Source: CAZEAC01 sp964510065
GTDB taxonomy: Bacteria; Bdellovibrionota_C; UBA2361; CAIXSY01
Assembly (NCBI GenBank): GCA_964510065.1
Contig: CAZEAC010000006.1
Location: 1 to 64,000, forward strand
Length of the DNA stretch: 64,000 nucleotides
Direction of reading: 5' to 3'
Position 1 is the first letter of the stretch. Each line of letters opens with the position of its first letter. Positions 17,217 to 25,255 of the stretch are shown piece by piece. Below the pieces are notes generated by a model. The model was not told the origin of the DNA. It did no database searches and saw nothing but the letters and a program-made list of their open reading frames with translations. A program made the position numbers and the translations under genes.

Positions 17217-19010
17217 ATGGCCAAAAAGAAGCAATCCCGTTCGGCGCGCTCTTCTAGATCTTTAAAAAGTATTAAGACTTTATTGATCGCCAATCGTGGT
17301 GAAATTGCGCGACGAATTATAAAAAGCTGCCGCGAACGCGGCATAAAGACCGTAGTGCCGTATGTCGCCGATGAGAAAAACGCCGCATTCGTCGAGGAAG
17401 CTGACCTCGCAGTACCCTTTCCTTCACGCGGAAAGTCAGAATCTTTAGGTGCAGCCGCGTATCTCTCAATTCCGGAAATTCTTACAATCGCCAAAAAAGC
17501 TCGGGTCGATGCGCTACATCCGGGTTACGGTTTTCTTTCGGAGAGCGCTTCGTTTTCTGATGCCGCTCACAAAGCCGGGATACTTTTCATCGGGCCAAGC
17601 GCGAAAGCGATGGGACTTCTTGGAAATAAGATAGAGGCAAAAAAGCTGGCACAGTCCCTTGGCGTTCCACGCGCTCCGAGCATGTTTTGGGAAGGCGGAG
17701 CTCTCGAAGAGGTCGGGACATGGGGCAGTAAAGTCGGACTTCCCCTGATAATTAAGTCCGCGGCGGGAGGCGGCGGTCGTGGTATGCGCGAAGTGCGCCA
17801 GCTCGACGAGCTTGCCGGACTTCTCGAGCGTGCTTCTGATGAAGCGCGGAGACTTTTCGGAAGCGGCGCGGTGTATCTTGAAAAGAAAATTTATCCGGCG
17901 CGGCATATCGAGGTTCAAATTGCCGGTGATCATGCCGGCAACGTCATAACCATTTTAGATAGAGATTGCAGCTACCAACGAAACCACCAGAAGGTCATCG
18001 AAGAAGCTCCGGCTCCTCGACTTTCAAACCGGCTGCGCGAATCGATGCACGAGGCAGCGATTGCGCTTGCCAAGGAAGCCGGGTACTCGCAACTTGGAAC
18101 AGTTGAGTTTCTGATTGATCGGACCGGTCACTTTTATTTTCTCGAAGTAAATTGCAGACTTCAAGTCGAGCACCCCGTAACCGAGATGGTAACCCGGCTT
18201 GATCTCGTAGGATTGCAGCTGGATATTGCCGAGGGCAAACTTTTGCCCGAGCTCATCCCGGTACCACCAATTTCCCAGGGATATTCGATTGAAGCGCGCC
18301 TTTGTGCTGAAAATCCTGCTGAAGGATTCCGGCCTAGCGTTGGGAAGATTGAGCAGCTCTCTTGGCCGGAAAGCCAATCGCTTCGTGTTGATTCTGGATT
18401 TCGTCCTGGTGACACACTTACCACGCACTTTGACTCACTTCTTGCGAAGTTTATCATTCATGAGAACACTCGCGAAGAGGCGCGGAAGTCGCTGGTTGCA
18501 GCCCTTCGCGATGCAGCTATTTCGGGAGTAGACACAAATCAGGAATATCTAATTTCACTTCTTGAGGCACCACAGTTTGCCGCGCTTGAACATCACACAG
18601 GTTCGGCAACAGAGCCTCAGTTTTTAAAACAAGGAGGAGCAATGCCAATACCCCCTGGTTCTGGTGCGAAGGTGTCTTGCGGAGCTTTCGATCCGTGGGA
18701 ATCCGGCGATAACTTTGGACGGCGTGGGTCCGCTCCTGCCGCCGCGCTCAGCAGCACTCAATCAAAGTTAAGCGCTCAGGTCACCGCCGGACGCACCAAG
18801 ATTTTTTCGCCACTCCCAGGCAAAGTGTTGCAAATTTCGGCCTCGAAAGGAGCGCGCTTCAAGGAAGGAGACACACTGCTCATTCTTGAATCAATGAAAA
18901 TGGAGCATCCACTGCGAGCCGCACATTCCGGAAAAGTGCTCTCGACGCACTGTCGCGCCGGACAGCAGGTCGAGGCAAAGTCGCTTCTACTCGAAGTGAA
19001 CTATGAGTAA
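17217..19010 (+). CDS. mccA: Acyl-CoA carboxylase alpha (biotin) subunit
   Basis: Biotin carboxylase plus biotin carrier for the beta subunit upstream. The 597-residue chain has the ATP-grasp biotin carboxylase domain (~20-470; ANRGEIARR, SAAGGGGRGM glycine-rich loop, HQKVIEEAPAP, EVNCRLQVEHPVTE with the catalytic E, N and R) and a C-terminal carrier domain whose biotin lysine lies in ESMKMEHPL. Most members read EMNTRLQVEH and QRRHQK; here the stretches are EVNCRLQVEH and QRNHQK, but the catalytic residues are kept. It is about 60 residues shorter than typical MccA, mainly in the linker. The stop overlaps the proline dehydrogenase start by 8 bases. Confidence 0.92.
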   Translation: MAKKKQSRSARSSRSLKSIKTLLIANRGEIARRIIKSCRERGIKTVVPYVADEKNAAFVEEADLAVPFPSRGKSESLGAAAYLSIPEILTIAKKARVDALHPGYGFLSESASFSDAAHKAGILFIGPSAKAMGLLGNKIEAKKLAQSLGVPRAPSMFWEGGALEEVGTWGSKVGLPLIIKSAAGGGGRGMREVRQLDELAGLLERASDEARRLFGSGAVYLEKKIYPARHIEVQIAGDHAGNVITILDRDCSYQRNHQKVIEEAPAPRLSNRLRESMHEAAIALAKEAGYSQLGTVEFLIDRTGHFYFLEVNCRLQVEHPVTEMVTRLDLVGLQLDIAEGKLLPELIPVPPISQGYSIEARLCAENPAEGFRPSVGKIEQLSWPESQSLRVDSGFRPGDTLTTHFDSLLAKFIIHENTREEARKSLVAALRDAAISGVDTNQEYLISLLEAPQFAALEHHTGSATEPQFLKQGGAMPIPPGSGAKVSCGAFDPWESGDNFGRRGSAPAAALSSTQSKLSAQVTAGRTKIFSPLPGKVLQISASKGARFKEGDTLLILESMKMEHPLRAAHSGKVLSTHCRAGQQVEAKSLLLEVNYE

Positions 19011-20385
19011 CGGATATATTCACAGTAATTTAGAACCTTCAATCGAAAAATTTGGAAGGAAGATCTTCGAGTCGCTCAGCGCTGTCGGCGACAATGCGTT
19101 CTCTCTTAACTATTGGAGCTCCAAAGTAATGGAGTGGTCCATGCGCGACCCACTCTTCAAGGTAAATCTTTTTAGACTAGTTGATGTCCTTCCCGCCTTG
19201 AGAAGCGATCGAGAAGTATCGGAACATGTCAGTGAATACCTCTACCAGCCACTTTCACGCATGCATCCGTTTCTCGGGTGGTGGGTTCAGAATGGCGCAC
19301 CTGGCATTCGCAGCACGATTGTGCGCTGGGCCACGCTCGCCTCAGTGAAGTTTTTGGCGCGCCGTTTTATTGCCGGCTCCAACCCAAAGCAGGCCCTTAC
19401 GACGCTGCAAAGGCTTCGACGATCTCGGCTTGCATTCACTCTCGACCTTTTGGGGGAGTTTTCTGTGAGCGAGGAAGAGGCGTTTGTCTATCTCACCCGG
19501 TATCTTGAAGCGCTCTCGGAGCTCTCCAAAGAACTTCCGCGGTGGGACGAGTCGGAACCGTTAGTACGCGGGCATCCCGGGGAACATTCTGGACTTTGCC
19601 TCTCGGTGAAGCTCACCGCTCTTTATTCACAGTGCGGACCGCTCAATTTTGCAAGAAGCGTTGCCATTTTATCGTCACGGCTCGGCCAGATCGTAAAAGC
19701 AGCCGACCGTGTCGGCGCACAGGTATACATAGACGCCGAAGACAGCGCGAACAATCCAATTATATACGAGACCTTTAAGCAGGTATTTCTTGATCACCGC
19801 GAGAGCTACTATCCCGGAATTGTCGTACAGGCATACGCCCGAAATGCAGAGGCAGTATTGCTCGACCTGCTGCGTTTCGCTCGCACACGTGGTCGTCCAA
19901 TTGCTATCCGATTGGTGAAGGGAGCGTACTGGGACTACGAGTTGGTAACGAGCACGCAGGCAGGACTGCAAACGCCACTTTTTACCCATAAGCGCGAAAG
20001 TGACGCCAACTTCGAAAGACTTACGAGAATATTAATTGATAATGCCAATGATTGCCTCCCCGCAATTGCCTCGCACAATATCCGCTCGCTCGCGCATGCC
20101 TGCTGTTATGCCGAAGCGAGAGGGGTAAGTAAGCGCCAGATTGAAGTTCAGATGCTCTACGGCATGGCAGAAGAGCTTGCTCAGGTTTTTTCATCGTATG
20201 GCTATCTTGCTCGACTCTACGTGCCTCTTGGCGATATGTTTGTGGGCATGGGATACCTTGTAAGAAGGCTTCTCGAGAACACCTCAAATGAGTCCTTTCT
20301 TCGGCAGAGTAATTTTGAAGAGGTCAGTATCGAGAGGCTGCTTGCGTCACCTGCGAGTACTTATGGCACATTCGAATCAGCTTAA
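19003..20385 (+). CDS. putA: Proline dehydrogenase
   Basis: FAD-dependent oxidation of proline to pyrroline-5-carboxylate, the first step of proline use. The 460-residue product matches the PRODH beta/alpha barrel region of PutA: LSVKLTALYSQCGPLNFARS, VYIDAEDSANNPIIYETFKQ, VQAYARNAEA, IRLVKGAYWDYE, ASHNIRSLAHA and the C-terminal RLYVPLGDMFVGMGYLVRRLLE. It lacks the aldehyde dehydrogenase half, which is encoded separately at 25.3 kb. Its ATG overlaps the mccA stop (ATGAGTAA), so it belongs to the carboxylase operon. The N-terminal helices (~1-150) resemble the PutA dimerisation region without an obvious DNA-binding ribbon. Confidence 0.92.
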   Translation: MSNGYIHSNLEPSIEKFGRKIFESLSAVGDNAFSLNYWSSKVMEWSMRDPLFKVNLFRLVDVLPALRSDREVSEHVSEYLYQPLSRMHPFLGWWVQNGAPGIRSTIVRWATLASVKFLARRFIAGSNPKQALTTLQRLRRSRLAFTLDLLGEFSVSEEEAFVYLTRYLEALSELSKELPRWDESEPLVRGHPGEHSGLCLSVKLTALYSQCGPLNFARSVAILSSRLGQIVKAADRVGAQVYIDAEDSANNPIIYETFKQVFLDHRESYYPGIVVQAYARNAEAVLLDLLRFARTRGRPIAIRLVKGAYWDYELVTSTQAGLQTPLFTHKRESDANFERLTRILIDNANDCLPAIASHNIRSLAHACCYAEARGVSKRQIEVQMLYGMAEELAQVFSSYGYLARLYVPLGDMFVGMGYLVRRLLENTSNESFLRQSNFEEVSIERLLASPASTYGTFESA

Positions 20386-21007
20386 ATTCTGTCTCATGAT
20401 AAAAGCGCTCTTCGCCGAGAGCTTCCGCGAGAAGCGTGTTCTCGATATCGGGAGCCTTGACATCAATGGCAATAACCGATTTCTTTTTGAGAAGTGCGAG
20501 TACATTGGGATTGATGTTGGGTCAGGACCGAACGTCGATATTGTCGGTAAGGCCCATGAGCTAGACCATCCCAACGAGTCCTACGACACTATCATTTCGA
20601 CTGAATGCTTCGAACATGATCGCTTTTATCGCGAGACCTTACGTAACGCGCTAAGAATGTTGCGGCCAGGCGGCCTCTTAATTTTTTCCTGCGCGTCGAC
20701 GGGGCGCCCGCCACACGGCGTTTCCACGGCCAATCCCGAGTCTTCACCTTTTACTTCACAAATTGAAGAATGGAAGGATTACTACAAGAACCTCACCGAA
20801 CAAGACATACGGGAAGCCATAGATATCGATGCGAATTTTACGATGCGCTACAGCTGGACGTGCAGCAGCAGCCCCGAGACCGGGCATATGCATACCGTAG
20901 CGATGGCGCGCTATCAGTTTATGTACTGCCCTACTAGCTGCGATCTCTACTTCTGGGGGATCAAGGGAAATCCACAGCCAATACATGTCGGCACCATCTT
21001 ACAATAG
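20363..21007 (+). CDS. SAM-dependent methyltransferase
   Basis: A class I methyltransferase-like protein of about 214 residues. The SAM-binding signature is VLDIGSLDINGNNR, with the following acidic loop YIGIDVGSGPNVD and a motif near TIISTECFEH; LRMLRPGGLLIFSCA is the typical post-motif strand. The substrate is unknown. Starts at 20288, 20363 and 20396 are possible and none has a good ribosome-binding site; I prefer 20363, which overlaps the proline dehydrogenase end by 23 bases. It shares the strand with mccBA-putA and rsmB. Confidence 0.72.
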   Translation: MAHSNQLKFCLMIKALFAESFREKRVLDIGSLDINGNNRFLFEKCEYIGIDVGSGPNVDIVGKAHELDHPNESYDTIISTECFEHDRFYRETLRNALRMLRPGGLLIFSCASTGRPPHGVSTANPESSPFTSQIEEWKDYYKNLTEQDIREAIDIDANFTMRYSWTCSSSPETGHMHTVAMARYQFMYCPTSCDLYFWGIKGNPQPIHVGTILQ

Positions 21008-21016
21008 CATAGCAAC

Positions 21017-22333
21017 GTGAAGGCACGAGAACGGGCACTGCAGATTCTTTTAAGCGTCGAAGAGCATGGAAGCTTTGTGCAAGATCTGCTTGCGACAGCA
21101 AAAGCCGCACCGGACTACGCGCTGCTTACTGAGTTGGTCAAAGGATCGCTACAATGGCGTTCAAAGCTTGATGCTGAAATAACACGGCACCTACGCGGGA
21201 ACCTGAGCGAGCTGCCCGCGCCAATTCGAGCTTTACTTCGGCTTGGCGCCTATCAGATCCGATTCCTTTCAAAGATTCCGGTTGAGGTATCGGTTAATGA
21301 AACCGTGGAACTCGCCAAGAAATACGGCCATCCCGGGACCGTCAAATTGATAAATGCCGTGCTGCGACAGCTGCTCCGGACTCCGCGCACTGAGGTCGAA
21401 GCGGCGCTGTCAGGCGCCGAGGAGATCGCCGAGCAATTAAGCCACCCCCTCTGGGTAGTAAAGCGCTGGTGCGAAAATTTTGGTATTGAGCAGACGGTGG
21501 CGTTATGTCGCTACAACAATTCGCGTTGGCCGCTGGTCATTCGCGTAAACTCTCTTCGTAGCACTCCTGAAAAGCTGATCGATGCGCTTATGGTAGAAGG
21601 CGCGAGAGTCTCGCGGCCGCAATATCATCCGGAGTGTTTGGTCCTCGAAGAGCTGCCTGCGGGAAAGCTCCTTGGCGAGCTGACCTCTTTTCGAAGCGGG
21701 CTTTTTCAGGCGCAAGATGAGAGCGCGGCATTTGCCGCTACAATTGCTGCGCCGACACCAGGCGAGCTGGTAGTCGACCTTTGCGCCGCGCCAGGCGGTA
21801 AGGCAATTCACTGTGCTGAAAAGCTACAAGGTGACGGAATCGTGCTCGCCTGCGACCTTAGCCGTAGAAGACTTTTCAAGCTTTCCGAAAACGCGTGCCG
21901 ACTTGGAATACCTAACATTCACGAAGTTGTCATGGATGGACTTTCACCGGCAATTGGCGTCATGGCCGACCTGGTAGTGCTTGATGCCCCCTGCTCCGGC
22001 ACTGGGGTTATCGGAAGAAAGAGTGACCTTCGCTGGAACAAAAACGAGCTCGATATTGCTCGCCTCGCTGAGCTGCAAAGAGAGCTTCTTCACCGCGCAA
22101 CGACACTTGTAAAGCCGGGCGGACGATTGCTCTACAGCACCTGCAGCCTTGAGCCGGAAGAGAACATTGGGGTAGTAAGCAACTTTTTAAAAGAGCACTC
22201 TAATTTTTTAAGGCTTCCGATCCGAAACGTTCCAGCACAGATGATTACCGAAGCTGGAGATTTTCATTCTCTTCCGCAGCGCGATCATATTGCAGGAGCT
22301 TATTGCGCCCTGCTCGGTAAAGGTCCAGGCTAG
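21017..22333 (+). CDS. rsmB: 16S rRNA m5C967 methyltransferase RsmB
   Basis: A 438-residue rRNA cytosine-5 methyltransferase. The N-terminal third is the NusB-like RNA-binding domain (ALQILLSVEEHGSFVQDLL; LLRLGAYQIRFL), and the C-terminal part is the Rossmann domain with the SAM motif VDLCAAPGGKAIH. The two catalytic cysteines lie in DAPCSGTGVIG and YSTCSLEPEEN. GTG start at 21017, 9 bases after the methyltransferase gene. It is the end of the plus-strand run and converges with the CGNR gene, overlapping it by 4 bases. Confidence 0.95.
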   Translation: MKARERALQILLSVEEHGSFVQDLLATAKAAPDYALLTELVKGSLQWRSKLDAEITRHLRGNLSELPAPIRALLRLGAYQIRFLSKIPVEVSVNETVELAKKYGHPGTVKLINAVLRQLLRTPRTEVEAALSGAEEIAEQLSHPLWVVKRWCENFGIEQTVALCRYNNSRWPLVIRVNSLRSTPEKLIDALMVEGARVSRPQYHPECLVLEELPAGKLLGELTSFRSGLFQAQDESAAFAATIAAPTPGELVVDLCAAPGGKAIHCAEKLQGDGIVLACDLSRRRLFKLSENACRLGIPNIHEVVMDGLSPAIGVMADLVVLDAPCSGTGVIGRKSDLRWNKNELDIARLAELQRELLHRATTLVKPGGRLLYSTCSLEPEENIGVVSNFLKEHSNFLRLPIRNVPAQMITEAGDFHSLPQRDHIAGAYCALLGKGPG

Positions 22334-22974
22334 CCCGCATGTTGCCGATAAAAGCGCCGAGCTTTTTCACGATTTCCACAGTCGCCCATATCACACCAGC
22401 GTCTGCTTCCATTTTTCGATTGGTCAAGAAACAGCCAGCCGCACTCTTCATCGGCGCAGAATTTGACTCGCGCAAGTCTCTCCGAGGCGAGTAGCATAAT
22501 CGCGTCTTCAGCAATCTTTATAAACACAATGTCGACACTTGCGAACTCAGGACTTGTGAGGCGAAGCCCCCTGCCCTCCGCGTGTAGCTCAGGTCGAGGA
22601 ATTTTCCGATACCATTGATTTAATTTTTGCGTAGTTGAAGCGTCGAGAGAACCGCGAATAACCGAATGAAAGAATGCATTGAAGAGAAGTTCCCGTAGCT
22701 CGCATGCTTGACAAAGCAGCTTTGCCGCTTCGGGTTCTGACATCTTCCTGCAACTTGCAAATACTTCTTCGCGCTGCCCACGTTTGAGCAGGTCTGCCTT
22801 TTGGATCCACTGCAGAAGATCGGTGAGAGTTGCAAGATGATCGCCCTCAGCGCTCAGATCCCCACGCAGGTAGCGCGGCCTCTGATCAACCGAGTTGCAG
22901 AAATTAAGCGCGTAAGTCCCAGCATTCATTTGGAATCTATATTTCGATTGCATAGGCAAAGCATAAACCATCAA
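22330..22974 (-). CDS. CGNR zinc-finger regulator
   Basis: A 214-residue protein of the ABATE/CGNR family of putative stress-responsive transcription regulators. The N-terminal ABATE domain occupies about residues 16-150. The C-terminal zinc finger keeps the pattern C-x4-C (CADEEC) and CDMGDCGNREKARRFY, with the name-giving CGNR. Starts at residues 1, 8 (MQSKY) and 16 are possible. It diverges from the GNAT gene over a 71-base spacer that holds a duplicated ACTAGTTA motif, so autoregulation and control of the acetyltransferase are plausible but inferred. Confidence 0.88.
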   Translation of the reverse strand: MMVYALPMQSKYRFQMNAGTYALNFCNSVDQRPRYLRGDLSAEGDHLATLTDLLQWIQKADLLKRGQREEVFASCRKMSEPEAAKLLCQACELRELLFNAFFHSVIRGSLDASTTQKLNQWYRKIPRPELHAEGRGLRLTSPEFASVDIVFIKIAEDAIMLLASERLARVKFCADEECGWLFLDQSKNGSRRWCDMGDCGNREKARRFYRQHAG

Positions 22975-22983
22975 AAGTGATTT

Positions 22984-23036
22984 GACTAGTTATAAACTCC
23001 TGCTATCATAACCATTATAAATGCTTTTACTAGTTA
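22984..23036. promoter_or_regulatory. Duplicated ACTAGTTA motif, operator candidate
   Basis: GACTAGTTATAAA (22984) and TTTACTAGTTAGGAG (about 23026) carry the same ACTAGTTA word in the same orientation about 44 bases apart, four DNA turns. They flank the divergent promoter region of the CGNR regulator and GNAT genes. The right copy touches the GNAT ribosome-binding site. I infer an operator; no experiment supports it. Confidence 0.4.
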
Positions 23037-23045
23037 GGAGAGATT

Positions 23046-23843
23046 ATGATGCAGGTAACAACAGGCGCGAACTCGAATAGAAAGAATACAGACTCATCCC
23101 TTTGCCTCGAAGAGCTTCAAAGCTACTGCAGTGGAAAGTGCCGAGAGATCTTGCCCGGACAACCACTCGAATATGGGAAAGATGGAGTTGTCGTTTTCGA
23201 TAAAGCGCTTATGCGCCCGAGAATATTCGTGTGCGAGGATATCGGCGATAGCGTAATTCTCGAGGCGGTAGTAATGGGACACCCATCAGCAGCATATGTG
23301 TCGCAGCTTGAACCTCTCAGCGCTCCAAAGAGAGTACCGGGAAGGGCCACGGTCGCCATCACTCACTGCACAAGTGCCGACCTCGACTCAATTGTTTCGA
23401 TTGACAAAAAGCAGTGGGGCGAATGGGCCAACACCCAACCACTCTATCGACAGCTTCTCGAGATTACACCTTCGACCGTGAAAGTTGCTCGCGATCTGCG
23501 CGGTAACGTGGTCGGTTTCGCGGTTGGGCTCCTTAATCAGGAACAGGGTCACGCGCTTGTGCTCAGTGTTGACGTACACCAAGACTATCGTGGCTTAGGG
23601 ATTGGAAAGCTGCTTGTCGAAGAGCTTCTTGCAAGCTTTGCAGAGGCACGTTGCAATAAGATTACCGCAATAATTTCCCCGGGAAATCTCGGGTCGATTG
23701 CACTTTTCGAATCGTTTGGTTTTAAGGCCAATGAGATTCTTAAAAACTACTTTGGATTCGGGCAAACCCAGGTGCGCTATGTAAAGAATTCCCCGATCTT
23801 TAAGCAAAAAAAAGAGGAAGCGCCAACGGGCCGCTTCCAATGA
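23046..23843 (+). CDS. GNAT-family acetyltransferase
   Basis: A 265-residue protein with an N-terminal part of ~100 residues that I do not recognise and a C-terminal GNAT domain (about residues 100-255). The acetyl-CoA loop is QDYRGLGIGKLLVEELL, and FESFGFKANE resembles the C-terminal GNAT motif. Starts ATG at 23046 after a TAGGAGAG Shine-Dalgarno. Substrate unknown. The extra N-terminal domain contains several Cys and may be a separate binding module. Its last codons hold the stem of the opposite-strand terminator at 23806. Confidence 0.85.
   Translation: MMQVTTGANSNRKNTDSSLCLEELQSYCSGKCREILPGQPLEYGKDGVVVFDKALMRPRIFVCEDIGDSVILEAVVMGHPSAAYVSQLEPLSAPKRVPGRATVAITHCTSADLDSIVSIDKKQWGEWANTQPLYRQLLEITPSTVKVARDLRGNVVGFAVGLLNQEQGHALVLSVDVHQDYRGLGIGKLLVEELLASFAEARCNKITAIISPGNLGSIALFESFGFKANEILKNYFGFGQTQVRYVKNSPIFKQKKEEAPTGRFQ
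23806..23838 (-). terminator. Rho-independent terminator
   Basis: Read on the minus strand, a 7-base stem GGAAGCG/CGCTTCC (23816-23822 and 23832-23838) with an 9-base loop is followed by TCTTTTTTTT (23806-23815). It lies 26 bases after the stop of the unknown gene at 23864-24703 and overlaps the 3' end of the GNAT coding region. Confidence 0.85.
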
Positions 23844-23863
23844 ATTGTAACCGTAGCAGAGAA

Positions 23864-24703
23864 CTACTCGACAAACCCCCGCTTGACCACACGATAGAGG
23901 CTGTGGCCTGTGACGGGCTCACTGAGCGCGGCCCTTGGGATTCGGAAGTCGGCGTTGGGCCAGCGCCCATCCCACTTCGCGCCCTTCACTGCGAAGGGCA
24001 GTAGCGTCAAAAGCTCCGATGAGAGCCGGTCCTTATAATAGACCCGGCTGCCTTTCCCGACCGAGCCTTCGGGCCCGCCGATGGCGAGCACATGATCGAC
24101 CTCAACTTCGGAATCGAGCCGCGGCTCTTCGCCGTCATGGGCATCAACAGCCGGGGCGAAGAGAAACTTCTTGCTCCACGGTTTGTACCAGAAGCCAATT
24201 GGGTCGGCCTTCTGCATTTCGCGTCCGCTGAAACAGCAAAGCACGATTGAGTACCCAGGATACTTGTTCGCATACCATGCGAAGAGCTTCCCATTCACCG
24301 CCGGACGTCTGTCCGGTCGAACTCGCTCAAGCGCATTCGGAATCAGATTCGGGGATTCCGAGATGACGATGGTGTAGTTTCCGGAGTCGAAGACTCGGAC
24401 GCCCTTTGCGTCATCAAAATCTCCAAAGGTCCGCAAACCCTCACCCCGATCCATCATCGGGGGATCGACAGTTTCGGCGATATCCTTCACCACCGATTTG
24501 GCACAGCTCAGGTCGATGGCATTCGCCTCCCCCATCGGCTCCTCCGAAGGGAAATGAAGCACCATCGCGTTTGGCCCATTGTGCCGGTTTTTGTAGCTGT
24601 TGCCGTAAAGGCAAACATCGACCGGGCCTTGTTGTGGGTGATTCGCCACCGACGCGACAAGGGTTGTCCCCTTGAACTCCGCAGGATACATGCTTACACA
24701 CAT
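23864..24703 (-). CDS. Hypothetical protein, unknown family
   Basis: A 279-residue protein with no motif I can name. It starts MCVSMYPAEFKGTTLVASVA; the second Met (24691) is an alternative start. Features include SYKNRHNGPNAMVLHFP, a stretch of GPEGSVGKGSRVYYKDR and many hydrophobic beta-type segments, without signal peptide or transmembrane helix. Base composition is more GC-rich than its neighbours (many GGC, CGG, GCC codons), a possible sign of recent transfer. It ends in a strong terminator at 23806, so it is expressed alone. The palindrome ACACATATGTGT covers the start codon. Confidence 0.7.
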   Translation of the reverse strand: MCVSMYPAEFKGTTLVASVANHPQQGPVDVCLYGNSYKNRHNGPNAMVLHFPSEEPMGEANAIDLSCAKSVVKDIAETVDPPMMDRGEGLRTFGDFDDAKGVRVFDSGNYTIVISESPNLIPNALERVRPDRRPAVNGKLFAWYANKYPGYSIVLCCFSGREMQKADPIGFWYKPWSKKFLFAPAVDAHDGEEPRLDSEVEVDHVLAIGGPEGSVGKGSRVYYKDRLSSELLTLLPFAVKGAKWDGRWPNADFRIPRAALSEPVTGHSLYRVVKRGFVE

Positions 24704-24870
24704 ATGTGTTCTTTCTGCTTAACCTATTTTTTTCAATTAACCGCCACCACCACGATTCCAATCGTAGCGGCGGTCTCACAACCATTATTTAATGGAGACT
24801 CCGCAATTATCAGTGTTTTTAGAACACTAAGCAAAAGCACGAATTTCCCTAGTCCTTTCAACTCTCTATT

Positions 24871-25051
24871 TAGAGCGTGTTATGAACTTTTTTCCGTCGC
24901 GAGAGACCCAAGTCGCGTTAAAATGCGAGGCGGCCGCCGGAGCGAGCGCGGAGCAAGCCTATCAGGCTTGCGAGCACTCGCGACTAGGCCAACGAAGCAG
25001 TTTAATGCGAATTGGGGCTCGCAGCAGGAGAAAAGTTCATAACACGCTCTA
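24871..25051. repeat. 181-bp hairpin-like palindrome
   Basis: The 21-base ends are perfect inverted copies (TAGAGCGTGTTATGAACTTT and its complement at 25031-25051). The symmetry continues inward with mismatches to a tip AGCCTATCAGGCT near 24950, so the whole segment can fold as one hairpin. It lies between the unknown gene and the P5C dehydrogenase, in a 552-base spacer that otherwise holds a short CCGCC...GGCGG stem near 24741 and no gene. The open frames seen on both strands here result from the symmetry. Confidence 0.85.
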
Positions 25052-25255
25052 GGCTTTCGCTTATTTGTTGGCGTGAATATTGGTATGGCTAAAGAGCCTG
25101 ACTTTGAAATTCGAAATGGCATGCCGGAAAGAGAGCCGGCCGCTCCAACGAATTCCGACCTGAGACATTTACATCACCGGAGAGAAATGTTTGGGGATCG
25201 CATAACCGGACAAATGGCACTTTCTCTCGGTAGCACCATCCGCTAGGATCGGCGT

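Noticed and set aside
24871..25051. Open frames on both strands inside the palindrome
   Set aside because: They mirror each other because of the inverted symmetry; no ribosome-binding site or family.
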